Source: Cyclobacteriaceae bacterium (GTDB taxonomy: Bacteria; Bacteroidota; Bacteroidia; Cytophagales; Cyclobacteriaceae). Taken from it: a stretch of DNA of 64,000 nt. Below the pieces are notes generated by a model that had not been told where the DNA came from, made no database searches, and worked only from the letters and a program-made list of their open reading frames with translations. The stretch is from contig JANQPQ010000040.1 of assembly GCA_028285445.1 (NCBI GenBank), forward strand, positions 40,380 through 104,379. The letters run 5' to 3'. Below, piece after piece: positions 25,181-34,091 of the stretch; positions within the stretch are counted from its first letter, which is position 1; each line of letters opens with the position of its first letter. The translations under genes and the position numbers were made by a program.

Positions 25181-28100
25181 ATGAAAATACTTAGTCTACT
25201 AACAGTGGGTATTATGTGCTACTCTCTGGGCTACTCACAACATTATATAAAAAATCAAAAAGTGCTGGTAGAAAGGGTCTATTCCGAATCCGACCTAAAT
25301 CTACCGGGTTTAGGCTCCTCACTGGATGGGGTCAATTACACTGATGGCTACGGGAGAACAATTCAAAATGTGACCGTTAGGGGAAGTAACTCCGCCCAAG
25401 ATTTGATCCAGTATTCAACCTGGGATGCCTTCAATATCCAAAGGAGGAAATATCTTTCCTATGCAAGAACACAAGCTCCTGGCATTTTCGATCTTAACGC
25501 CCTGGGTAATCAGGCCAATTTTTACTCAGCCACCGGTGGTGATGAGATTGTCGCTACCAGCTACCCTTATGCTGACACCGAATATGAGGCATCTCCATTA
25601 AGGAGAACACTTAGCTCGGGAAGCCCTGGCCAGGCCTGGCAGTTAGGATCTGGGCATGAAATCGTCTACAGCGTAGGTACAAATGGCTCAACAGATAAGG
25701 TGGTAATCTTGCAAGCTGAGATTCAATCCGGCATCCTAGAAGTGAAGGCCACCGGCTATTATCCACAGGGTACTCTATCGCGACAAAAGATTGTCAATGA
25801 AGATGGCCTGGTTATCATCACGTTCACTGACAGGTATGGAAAGCCCGTCCTTTCCAGGAGAGTGATAGAGAGTGGATATCAAGATACTTATCATGTTTAT
25901 AACAGCCAAAGGCAGTTGGTAGCTCGTCTGTCGCCCATGCTGGTAGATAATCACAATTTTCAATCTGCAGCTTTCCCAATTACCATTGACCAAGATGAAC
26001 TGGATGGTTTAGGCTATCAATATCTATATGATGATCGTGAAAGAATAATTGAACAAAAGTGGCCGGGTGTAGAGCCCGTTCACATAGTCTATGATCGCTG
26101 GGACCGAGTAGTGGCCCAGCAAGATGGAAATCTTAGGGCTGCTAATCAGTGGAAAATTAACAAGTATGATAGGTACAACAGGCTAATAATAACTGGCTTG
26201 ATTATTAACAACGACATCCGAAAAACTCTGCAAGCCAGAGTTGATCAATTCTATGTAGATCACCCAACGTACCGGTTTGAAAAAAGGGATACCGCTCAAC
26301 CATTTGGTTACACGACTTCATTCACATTTCCAACCCATGTCGATGAAGTTCTCTCTGCAAGCTACTTTGATGATTACGGTTTCATGAACCCCAGCGATGG
26401 CCATTTGCTCTTTCAGCCTCGGTTGGAAAACCTGAAAAAATCGGAACAACTGATTGGACTGCGGACTGGTGGGCTAGTAAAGGTATTTGGCGAGGGTCAA
26501 TTCCTTAAAGAGGTAATCTACTACGACTCGTTACATAACCCTATCCAAACTATTTCCGAACAATACCCACAAGGAAGAAATATTACCTCTGCCCAGTATA
26601 GTTTTACAGGTCAAAAAAAGGTGATTGAGAGAATTAGCACCAATCCACAGGGACACGTGCAGTACCAACAGAGCTTTGAATATGACCATGTCGATAGAGA
26701 GCAAGATGTATATATTCAGCTTCAAAAACTGCATTGGGAGAATCAGCTCAATATTGAGGAGCCCCAGGTAGGCAGAATACACAAATCGCTAGATCAATGG
26801 AGCTGGGGCAGTGCTGGAGCAAGTTCAGAGGAGTCGTTTAATGGCGACGGCTGGGTAGAATATTCCTTCACTAGCCATCATGAGAAGCAAGTAGTGGGGA
26901 TCTCTTCCTCAAACCTCGATAGCTTCGGCTTTGGCGATATAGAATTTGGCATTTATGGTTTTGAGCACAATGGTTCTCTTCACACGCTGGTAGTGGAAGG
27001 TGGTGTACTGCGCACCAGTGGAGTGGCCACCGACACCACGGATATCTTTCGCATCGCCAGAGTAGGCAATGAAGTTAAGTACTATCGCAATGGCACGTTG
27101 TTCTATACCAGCCAACTTCCATCCTCCGGAGAAATGCATGCTCACTTCTCATTTTATACCAGTGAAGCGGAGATCAACGTTGCCGGTAATTTCACTGAAA
27201 CGATTTTACAGAAAAGAAACGAGTACAATGCTATTGGCCAGCTAGCTGATAAAAACCTTCACAGCGAAGATGCTGGTAACAGTTTTCTGCAGTCACTAGA
27301 TTACCGCTACAACGAAAGGGGCTGGTTGCTTTCCATAAACGATGTTATTGGCAATCCAGCAGCCAATAATGATAACAATGCATTAAATGAAGACCTTTTC
27401 GGATTGCTGCTCCACTATCAAAACCCAATATCCTCAGGAGCACCCCAATATTTTGATAGTAGGATAAGTGCCTGGCAATGGAAAACAGGCTCCAATCCAA
27501 GAAGTAGGTTTATGTACCAGTATGATATGCGATCTCAATTAACCAGCGCTGCCTATGCACAATGGGGTACATCAACGTTCTCCGATGCCATCAATACTCG
27601 ATCTGTCGATAACCTTAGCTACGACCTGAACGGAAACATCCAATCGCTGAAAAGAAATGAACCTTCAGCATCTAACCCCGGTGTGCCAACTCCCATGGAT
27701 GATCTTACATATAACTATACTGTTCATACCAACAGGCTAAGGTCAGTTAGTGACAATGGTAATGACAACGGATTCGTCGACAGGTCTTACCTAGGCGATG
27801 AGTATCGTTATGATGCTAACGGCAACCTGACGGAAGATCGAAATAAGGGTGTTGATAATATCTCGTACAACTTGCTCAACTTGCCAGAGGTCATTGATTT
27901 TGGTGATGGCAATACTATTGAATACGATTACTCTGCGGATGGCATGCGACTGGGAGAACGTATTTATGAAGGGGGAGAGCTAACTTTTCATCGACTCTAC
28001 AACGGCGAATTCTACTTTGAGAATGACACCTTGGTGCACATCAAGCATAGCGAAGGCCAAATATCCTTTAATTATTTCACCAAGCGGGAGCAGCACAACT

Positions 28101-29731
28101 ATGACATTCAAGACCACCTCGGCAGTCCCCGTCTTACTTTCTCCGGCGACAATGAGACTTACTCGCTGATCGCCACTTTCGAACCAGCTTTTGGCGATGA
28201 AGAAGATCAGTTCTTTACCAGGATATCAGAGACACAGACCAACGATCAGCTTTTTAATACCACAGGGCCTAATGCACAAGTGCCAAACCCTAGTTATAGT
28301 GCGTGCCTGAATGGGTTAGATCCAAACAGAACTGTGGGCCCCGGAATAACCCTGGCTGTCGGCCCCGGTGATGTTGTAGAGGTCTCTGTCAATGCTATGT
28401 TCGTAGGCGAACCTTCTGAAAGCGGCCAATCCAATGCTGGCAATATTGCGGCCGCAATTGCTTCAAGTTTCGGTTACGCATCTGTTGGTGAAGGGGCGGC
28501 GATCTATCAGAATCTGTTCAATACCGGCATGGCACTTTTGGCTTCAAATGGCAGCAACAGTGATGACAATGTTCCTGCGGCTTATCTGAATTACATGTAC
28601 TTCGATTGGGAAATGAATGAAGTAAGTACTGGATTTCAAATGGTTTCAGAAGATGCAAACAACTATCCCGAGGAAATTGAAATGACTATTGAAGCAACAA
28701 AGCCTGGTTATGTATTTATATTCCTCAGTAATCAGCAGAATGAAGATATTGAGGTTTGCTTTGATGATCTCACGGTCACCGTTCAGGAATCGATGGTCAA
28801 AGAAACTGTTGATTATTACCCTTTTGGTATGCCCTTCAATCAATATACCCGATTTCTCTCCGAACCTAATAGACATCTGTATACAGACAAGATGCTAACT
28901 GCAGAACATGGGCTAAACTGGCTTGACGTCGGGGCCAGATACTACGACTTTACATTGGCAAGGTGGTCATCAGTAGACCCGCTTGCAGATAAGATGGCAG
29001 AATGGTCTGGATATGCCAGCAACTTCAACAATCCAGTGTCTTTCATGGATCCCGATGGGCGGCAGCCAAAGCAAGCCAAGAAAACTATAAGGCCGATCAA
29101 CTATACGTTTTCCGTTAGAAAGGAGCACAAAGAAAGGTTCATGGCCGAGTGGAGAAGGTTTCTTGCCACTCCTACAGGCAAAAAATGGTTATCCCAATTA
29201 CAAGATAATCAGCATGTCCATGTCTTCTTCACAACCCACCAAAACAGCGAAGATCCTGATAAGGGCTATACGGTGTTAATGCCTTATGAACAGTTGCAGG
29301 AATCAAAAGCGAAGGGAGTAGTAAGGTCAGAGGTTGACCAGGCGTATATTATCTCCATCAACGTGGATGAGGGTCGAGCCATTGGGCATGAAGTCGCCGC
29401 CCATATTTTAGGCAGTGCTTATGTTCAAAACAATGGGCCTGTCTACGACGAGCAATTGGCCCACGTAGGAGCAGCCAATATGGGCGTAATATTGACCCTA
29501 GGCGCTGAAGATGCAAAGATGGAACATGATGCATATGGTGAAACTCATGCTGACGAACCAGCTCGATCTGGGAGTGATGCCGAGAAACACAACATGGAAT
29601 ATGATGTTGCCTACGGGTTTGAAATGTTGATGAACAGAAATACCAAAATTCACAATTACAACCTGATCAAAATGCAACAGCGCCAGGAGATAAAGCGGAA
29701 CAGACAACGAAAGAAGCAACAACGGAACTAA
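25181..29731 (+). CDS. DUF6443/RHS core protein with putative metallopeptidase tail
   Basis: A 1516-residue exported protein (signal MKILSLLTVGIMCYSLGYSQ). Order of parts: DUF6443-type N-terminus (NYTDGYGRTIQNVTVRG); RHS region; a concanavalin-like insert at about 545-675 (WVEYSFTSHHEKQVVGISSS and VKYYRNGTLFYTSQ); YD repeats (YRYDANGNLTEDRN); the HLGSPRLTF segment; and the RHS core at about 1247-1294 (ARYYDFTLARWSSVDPL ending DPDGR). After residue 1294 comes a 222-residue variable tail with IGHEVAAHILGS, an H1403-E-x-x-x-H1408 motif, and a His-rich stretch, ending in a basic KRNRQRKKQQRN. The tail resembles a zinc peptidase effector, but the motif has one residue more than HExxH. No immunity gene follows; the next gene is on the opposite strand. 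Confidence 0.82.
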   Translation: MKILSLLTVGIMCYSLGYSQHYIKNQKVLVERVYSESDLNLPGLGSSLDGVNYTDGYGRTIQNVTVRGSNSAQDLIQYSTWDAFNIQRRKYLSYARTQAPGIFDLNALGNQANFYSATGGDEIVATSYPYADTEYEASPLRRTLSSGSPGQAWQLGSGHEIVYSVGTNGSTDKVVILQAEIQSGILEVKATGYYPQGTLSRQKIVNEDGLVIITFTDRYGKPVLSRRVIESGYQDTYHVYNSQRQLVARLSPMLVDNHNFQSAAFPITIDQDELDGLGYQYLYDDRERIIEQKWPGVEPVHIVYDRWDRVVAQQDGNLRAANQWKINKYDRYNRLIITGLIINNDIRKTLQARVDQFYVDHPTYRFEKRDTAQPFGYTTSFTFPTHVDEVLSASYFDDYGFMNPSDGHLLFQPRLENLKKSEQLIGLRTGGLVKVFGEGQFLKEVIYYDSLHNPIQTISEQYPQGRNITSAQYSFTGQKKVIERISTNPQGHVQYQQSFEYDHVDREQDVYIQLQKLHWENQLNIEEPQVGRIHKSLDQWSWGSAGASSEESFNGDGWVEYSFTSHHEKQVVGISSSNLDSFGFGDIEFGIYGFEHNGSLHTLVVEGGVLRTSGVATDTTDIFRIARVGNEVKYYRNGTLFYTSQLPSSGEMHAHFSFYTSEAEINVAGNFTETILQKRNEYNAIGQLADKNLHSEDAGNSFLQSLDYRYNERGWLLSINDVIGNPAANNDNNALNEDLFGLLLHYQNPISSGAPQYFDSRISAWQWKTGSNPRSRFMYQYDMRSQLTSAAYAQWGTSTFSDAINTRSVDNLSYDLNGNIQSLKRNEPSASNPGVPTPMDDLTYNYTVHTNRLRSVSDNGNDNGFVDRSYLGDEYRYDANGNLTEDRNKGVDNISYNLLNLPEVIDFGDGNTIEYDYSADGMRLGERIYEGGELTFHRLYNGEFYFENDTLVHIKHSEGQISFNYFTKREQHNYDIQDHLGSPRLTFSGDNETYSLIATFEPAFGDEEDQFFTRISETQTNDQLFNTTGPNAQVPNPSYSACLNGLDPNRTVGPGITLAVGPGDVVEVSVNAMFVGEPSESGQSNAGNIAAAIASSFGYASVGEGAAIYQNLFNTGMALLASNGSNSDDNVPAAYLNYMYFDWEMNEVSTGFQMVSEDANNYPEEIEMTIEATKPGYVFIFLSNQQNEDIEVCFDDLTVTVQESMVKETVDYYPFGMPFNQYTRFLSEPNRHLYTDKMLTAEHGLNWLDVGARYYDFTLARWSSVDPLADKMAEWSGYASNFNNPVSFMDPDGRQPKQAKKTIRPINYTFSVRKEHKERFMAEWRRFLATPTGKKWLSQLQDNQHVHVFFTTHQNSEDPDKGYTVLMPYEQLQESKAKGVVRSEVDQAYIISINVDEGRAIGHEVAAHILGSAYVQNNGPVYDEQLAHVGAANMGVILTLGAEDAKMEHDAYGETHADEPARSGSDAEKHNMEYDVAYGFEMLMNRNTKIHNYNLIKMQQRQEIKRNRQRKKQQRN

Positions 29732-29753
29732 GGCCCATGCAGCAAGTGGGGCC
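29732..29753. terminator. Possible hairpin between convergent genes
   Basis: GGCCCA and TGGGGCC flank a nine-base loop, with one bulged G. It lies between the end of the RHS gene and the end of the opposing hydrolase gene. No T run follows on either strand, so terminator function is weakly supported. Confidence 0.3.
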
Positions 29754-29762
29754 GGTGAATGG

Positions 29763-31307
29763 CTACTTCTGTAACCTTTCCTGGTTCAATTCTAATAGTG
29801 ATTTATCGGAGTCGGATAACGTCTCTTTTGCAGTTAGAATAGCCACCACTTGCTGTGAAACTTTCTTCATATTATCGGTGTCACCAGACAGTTCATAAGC
29901 TTCTGCAAGGCTGTCAATCCAGCTGGCAGTTGTAGTATGCAATTCAGCATTTAGCTTGAAGATTCCAATTGCTTCAGCATATTGCTTGTCGGCAAGATAT
30001 CGGTAGCCCATAGAGTTCATCCTGGAACCTTCCCATACGTTGCTGGTGGAATCAATCATAATGGTACTTCTGGTTATGGAAACTGCCTCTTCAATGCCTT
30101 TTTGCGCGATCAAATACTCAAATTGGTCAAGACTGGGCGCGGGTTGGGCAGCATCATAACGAGTTATGTCCCACAGCTCAGAAGCGTATCCTTCAAGTGC
30201 GGGCTTCCCCTGGAGAAAAGCCATAGCTTCTTGGTCGTCTTTCAGATAGGCATCAAAGAATTTCACCAAATAGCTACATGATACTTCGAAAGATTGCTCG
30301 ATTTTACGCTTGTCGTCACCTCGATTATTTAGGAATAAACAAGCGGTGTAGCCTTCCGAAGCAAAATCCCAATGATGGAGTGCTGGTTGGTTCAGTATAA
30401 GCCGGTAACGACTAGAGAATTTCATTTTATCTTCAAACTGATTCAAGTAGATCTCCTCCCTAGACAGATCACTACTGAAAATATGCAGAAACGGTACCCG
30501 AAGTTTTCCAGGTTTATAATAATTAGAGGCTGACAAAGACTGAAACAATCTGTCCATAAAGAGGCCACTTTCAAGATCTGCAATGGCCTTAATCCTCTTT
30601 TCAGACATAGCCATCAGCACCTGGGAGAAACCGGCACCACTGAAGCCGTAGGAACCTATTTTGGCCAGATCTGCATTAGTATTATTTACCATCCACGTCA
30701 TGGCCAGTTGCATATCGCGCACATCATCCAATGCCATGTCCCCGAAAGTGCCATTAAAATTAGGATACTCAACCATGGCTATAATGTATCCATGACTGGC
30801 CATGTATTCATTGACGATGCTAGTAGATAGTGGCCGTAATGAGCCCATCAGCAAGGGAAAGGTGCTATTCACCGGTTCGGCATCGATGTGGGCTAGTAGG
30901 GGAGCCGCAACCAGTTTTTCCCAACCGTTTTCATCGGGCTCACCAAAGTAGCTTCGTACGGTTCGCCATCTGCTTCTCAATTGGGATCGAATTCTGGTGC
31001 TATCAATCGTTTCTGAAGTAGATGATAGTAGATGGTTGTAGCAATATTCTCCGTATGTGATTCTTCTGTTCCCTGAATTAGCCTTAGCGGGATACCAAAT
31101 ATGTATTGAAATTTCCCGGCGTTTCAATTGCTGTCTACTACTGGGGTATTCATTGCCCTGAGCCTCGTACCTGGTATCGTCCTCGACGGTGACAATTCTA
31201 AACCCCACTTCATATTTTCCCGTCTGCAAGTTTTGGTATACTGATTGGGATTGGGCAGGTAATACAACTATGGCTTGAAGTAAAAAAAAGAAAATGGCTT
31301 TATTCAT
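29763..31307 (-). CDS. Secreted alpha/beta hydrolase with C-terminal TPR
   Basis: A 514-residue exported protein (signal MNKAIFFFLLQAIVVLPAQS). The N-terminal IHIWYPAKAN region and the nucleophile elbow GSYGFSGAG with S223 mark an alpha/beta hydrolase related to PAF-acetylhydrolase or dienelactone hydrolases; HHWDF is a good candidate for the catalytic histidine region. The last 100 residues carry TPR-like helices (YRYLADKQYAEAIGIFKLNA). The same architecture occurs at 55182-56681, so these are paralogues. The substrate is not known; esterase or lipase activity in the periplasm is the best guess. A palindrome TCCGAT-CCG-ATCGGA lies upstream at 31362-31376. Confidence 0.78.
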   Translation of the reverse strand: MNKAIFFFLLQAIVVLPAQSQSVYQNLQTGKYEVGFRIVTVEDDTRYEAQGNEYPSSRQQLKRREISIHIWYPAKANSGNRRITYGEYCYNHLLSSTSETIDSTRIRSQLRSRWRTVRSYFGEPDENGWEKLVAAPLLAHIDAEPVNSTFPLLMGSLRPLSTSIVNEYMASHGYIIAMVEYPNFNGTFGDMALDDVRDMQLAMTWMVNNTNADLAKIGSYGFSGAGFSQVLMAMSEKRIKAIADLESGLFMDRLFQSLSASNYYKPGKLRVPFLHIFSSDLSREEIYLNQFEDKMKFSSRYRLILNQPALHHWDFASEGYTACLFLNNRGDDKRKIEQSFEVSCSYLVKFFDAYLKDDQEAMAFLQGKPALEGYASELWDITRYDAAQPAPSLDQFEYLIAQKGIEEAVSITRSTIMIDSTSNVWEGSRMNSMGYRYLADKQYAEAIGIFKLNAELHTTTASWIDSLAEAYELSGDTDNMKKVSQQVVAILTAKETLSDSDKSLLELNQERLQK

Positions 31308-31361
31308 GGCAATTAGTAGCTTCTAGTCTGCCAATGAAACGAAAATCCTGGGTGTATGGCT

Positions 31362-31376
31362 TCCGATCCGATCGGA
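31362..31376. promoter_or_regulatory. Short perfect inverted repeat upstream of hydrolase
   Basis: TCCGAT, CCG and ATCGGA at 31362-31376 form a perfect hairpin. It lies 55 bases upstream of the hydrolase start and just after the AraC regulator gene, so it may be an operator for the hydrolase or a processing site between the two. No T run is present. Confidence 0.35.
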
Positions 31377-31389
31377 TTGAAGAAGAAAA

Positions 31390-32427
31390 TCAGGAGTCGG
31401 CCAGCTTCAGTCGTTCAATCCTGTATTGTGAGGGGGTAGTACCGTAGTGCTTCCTAAAAATTTCATTAAACGTTGAAACGGAGTTAAACCCAGCATCGTG
31501 GGCAATGGCGGCAATAGTATACTTTTGCGAGGACGGATCAAGAAGTTGCTGCCTGGCCTCTTCGACCCTTAATTCGTTAATGTATTCGCTATAGGTTTTG
31601 TTCAGCTTCTCGTTAACAACCTGGGAAAGGTGATGCCTCGAAGTACCAATTTTCGAAGCAAGCCCATCGATTGAAAGTGAAGATTTAGTGAATAGCTTCT
31701 GATCAATCAGCCAGTAGTTGATCATCAACTGTATGCGGTCACTTTCTTCTATTTTTAGACTTGAATGAGCGTATTTTCTTGACCCATTCTTTCCATTCTT
31801 GGAGATAAAATAAGCTTGGTCAGAAATCATTTTGTAACTGATCCAATATATCAAAAGTGTCAGTGCAATAAATACCAGCCGAACATCAGGAAAGCGCCCG
31901 AAATAAACGACCATGACCGCTAATGTTATAGCTATGATAGATTCAATAACGGTAACTGAAACAATAAAGGAGCGCAACCGAGTCTCGGAAATCCTGTAGG
32001 CTGCTATACCATAGATGGCAAGTGCACTCAATTGGAAGGCCGCATATACGTAGGAGCTAAGATGCACATGTGTTATCCACCCGGTAGTGTAGCTAGTGGC
32101 CAGTATTACAGCAATCGTAAAGGGAGCAAAATGTAACAAGTGTGGCCAGGAATAAGCACCCTTATTCCGTGCTTGTATGTACAAGAACAGAATTGGTCCA
32201 ATCAAAAATGGTAGCTGGTAAGAGGATACGTAGAAAAATTTCACCTCATGCATCAGCCAAGCCTTGGTGATCACTTTGAAAGTGAGTTGTATGCCAAGTA
32301 CAAGAAGGAAGAGAATAAAATAAATATTAGAAATGTGGAAACGATGCTTCTTAAGCATCCAAAAGCCAATGAGAAAGCCCTGGATTGATCCAAATAATAG
32401 TAGGAAAATGTTGAGCTGTGTAGTCAA
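31390..32427 (-). CDS. AraC-family regulator with N-terminal 7TM sensor
   Basis: A 345-residue protein. Residues 1-220 hold about seven membrane helices (FGSIQGFLIGFWMLKKHRF, then LPFLIGPILFLYIQA), and the last 110 residues are an AraC-type double helix-turn-helix domain (LASKIGTSRHHLSQVVNEK, then IAAIAHDAGFNSVSTFNEIF and YGTTPSQYR). The start is a TTG at 32427, since an in-frame stop lies just upstream and the next ATG would remove the first helix. It lies upstream of, and in the same direction as, the alpha/beta hydrolase gene and divergent from the PhoX-like gene; either could be its target. The ligand sensed by the membrane part is unknown. Confidence 0.88.
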   Translation of the reverse strand: MTTQLNIFLLLFGSIQGFLIGFWMLKKHRFHISNIYFILFLLVLGIQLTFKVITKAWLMHEVKFFYVSSYQLPFLIGPILFLYIQARNKGAYSWPHLLHFAPFTIAVILATSYTTGWITHVHLSSYVYAAFQLSALAIYGIAAYRISETRLRSFIVSVTVIESIIAITLAVMVVYFGRFPDVRLVFIALTLLIYWISYKMISDQAYFISKNGKNGSRKYAHSSLKIEESDRIQLMINYWLIDQKLFTKSSLSIDGLASKIGTSRHHLSQVVNEKLNKTYSEYINELRVEEARQQLLDPSSQKYTIAAIAHDAGFNSVSTFNEIFRKHYGTTPSQYRIERLKLADS

Positions 32428-32519
32428 GCAATTAGATTAAAAACATGTGATTCTCTCGCGAAATATGTCCCAAAGTAAATAGCAAACTGTTACTTAATAC
32501 GGATATTACGCAAGTACGT

Positions 32520-32597
32520 TAGGCTCAAGCCTATCTATGGCAAAGGTTGCCTAACCCCTATATTATGGGTTAATTTGGGAGTTATTCTAACCCCTAT
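32520..32597. promoter_or_regulatory. Divergent control region: palindrome plus direct repeats
   Basis: TAGGCT-CA-AGCCTA (32520-32533) is a perfect dyad. CTAACCCCTAT occurs twice, at 32551-32561 and 32587-32597, 36 bases apart; the first copy is also part of a TAACCC/GGGTTA inverted repeat (32552-32572). These lie between the AraC regulator and the PhoX-like gene, where such a regulator would be expected to bind. Confidence 0.5.
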
Positions 32598-32669
32598 TAA
32601 CAATTAGTGACTTACCAATGCTAAGATTGAGAGGATTAGTGTTCTAGATATTGAAAAAATCATCAATTG

Positions 32670-34004
32670 ATGAATAGAAGGAACTTTCTCACTACCACAT
32701 CAATTACCTCACTTGGGTTTATGGCATTGTCAAAATGCTCCATGAATCTTGAATTGCTTGATACTCCTAAAATACTACTCGATCTTATTGAAGACCCTGA
32801 AGGATACATGGACCTACCGGCTGGCTTTACTTACAAGATTATCTCAAGATCTGGCGATACCATGTCTGATGGCTTATTAGTACCGGCCAGGCCAGACGGC
32901 ATGGGCACCTTTGCTGATACGCAGGGTAGGGTAGTCGTTATCAGGAATCATGAAAATAGCCCCGAACCAACAGAGAATGGCCCCTTCGGTATAAACAATG
33001 AAAAGCTGGGGTCAATTAACTCAGATAAGATATATGACAATGGCCTTGGTGTGTCTCCGGGATTGGGCGGCACAACCACAATAATTTATGATGAGGAACG
33101 GGGCGAAGTAGTAGATGAGTTCCTCAGCTTGGTTGGAACTAATCGCAATTGCGCCGGAGGAATTACCCCATGGAATAGCTGGCTAACCTGTGAAGAAAAC
33201 GTAACAAAAGCCAATGGCACCACCACTGAACGCGATCATGGATTTGTATTTGAAGTTTCTGCTTCAAGCACTGGCCTGGTTGACCCAAAGCCAATTTTGG
33301 GTATGGGAAGATTTAATCATGAAGCGGTAGCAGTAGACCCTGACACCCACATAGTTTATCAGACTGAAGATCGATCGGATGGTCTTATCTATAGATATGT
33401 GCCATTTGATAAAAATGATCTTCACGCCGGTGGCGATTTGGAAGTATTGGCCGTAAAGGATTCACCAAGCCTTGATACGAGAAACTGGCTATCAAAACTG
33501 GTTGGGTTGAATCAACCGCTTGAGGTAGAATGGTTAAAAATTGATGAGGTCGACTCGCCAAATGATGACCTCCGCCATAGAGGGTTTGCCATGGGAGCGG
33601 CCCGCTTCGCCAGGGGAGAAGGTATGTGGCTTGGGGAAAACGAAATTTACTTTGCCTGCACCAATGGAGGCCCCAATGAATTTGGACAGATCTTCAAATA
33701 CCACATTCCTTCCAATTCCTTGGAGCTATTCATTGAGTCTGAAGACAAAACTCTGCTATATATGTGCGATAATCTTACGGTTTCACCCAATGGGCTTGTC
33801 TTTATTTGTGAGGATAATCCGGAGCTAAACCGTTTGCATTTTATTGATAGGGCAGGGCAGCTAAAGCTATTCGCCATCAATAGAAGCTCCAAATCAGAAC
33901 TTGCTGGGGCTACATTCTCTCCCTCGGGCAAAACGCTTTTTGTAAACGTTCAAAGCAATGGCGAAACCGTGGCAATTACAGGCCCCTGGGAGGATTTAGC
34001 TTAA
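32670..34004 (+). CDS. PhoX-like DUF839 protein, Tat-exported
   Basis: A 444-residue protein of the DUF839/PhoX family. I prefer the ATG at 32670 to the TTG just upstream. The N-terminus has a twin-arginine start (MNRRNFLTTTSITSLG) with a lipobox-like ALSKC, so it is exported folded, probably as a lipoprotein. Family motifs include GLGVSPGLGGTTTI, CAGGITPWNSWLTCEEN, FNHEAVAVDP and NLTVSPNGLVFICED. PhoX alkaline phosphatases use calcium and iron in a beta-propeller; some relatives of this DUF lack activity, so phosphatase action is inferred. It is divergent from the 7TM AraC gene. Confidence 0.8.
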   Translation: MNRRNFLTTTSITSLGFMALSKCSMNLELLDTPKILLDLIEDPEGYMDLPAGFTYKIISRSGDTMSDGLLVPARPDGMGTFADTQGRVVVIRNHENSPEPTENGPFGINNEKLGSINSDKIYDNGLGVSPGLGGTTTIIYDEERGEVVDEFLSLVGTNRNCAGGITPWNSWLTCEENVTKANGTTTERDHGFVFEVSASSTGLVDPKPILGMGRFNHEAVAVDPDTHIVYQTEDRSDGLIYRYVPFDKNDLHAGGDLEVLAVKDSPSLDTRNWLSKLVGLNQPLEVEWLKIDEVDSPNDDLRHRGFAMGAARFARGEGMWLGENEIYFACTNGGPNEFGQIFKYHIPSNSLELFIESEDKTLLYMCDNLTVSPNGLVFICEDNPELNRLHFIDRAGQLKLFAINRSSKSELAGATFSPSGKTLFVNVQSNGETVAITGPWEDLA

Positions 34005-34009
34005 TTAGC

Positions 34010-34039
34010 ACAATTAGAATGCGTATTCTAGCGAATTGT
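34010..34039. terminator. Hairpin between convergent genes
   Basis: ACAATT (34010-34015) pairs with AATTGT (34034-34039) and AGAAT with ATTCT around a GCGT loop, with a four-base bulge. It starts six bases after the PhoX-like stop. A bidirectional terminator is possible, although T runs are short. Confidence 0.4.
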
Positions 34040-34091
34040 CCTGAATTCTCAGATGAGGTTGCGGTAAAAGGTTCCGATCAGGAAAACACCA

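Noticed and set aside
29732..31307. Immunity gene for the RHS tail
   Set aside because: The adjacent gene is a secreted hydrolase-TPR protein on the opposite strand with a paralogue elsewhere, so it is not a candidate immunity protein.
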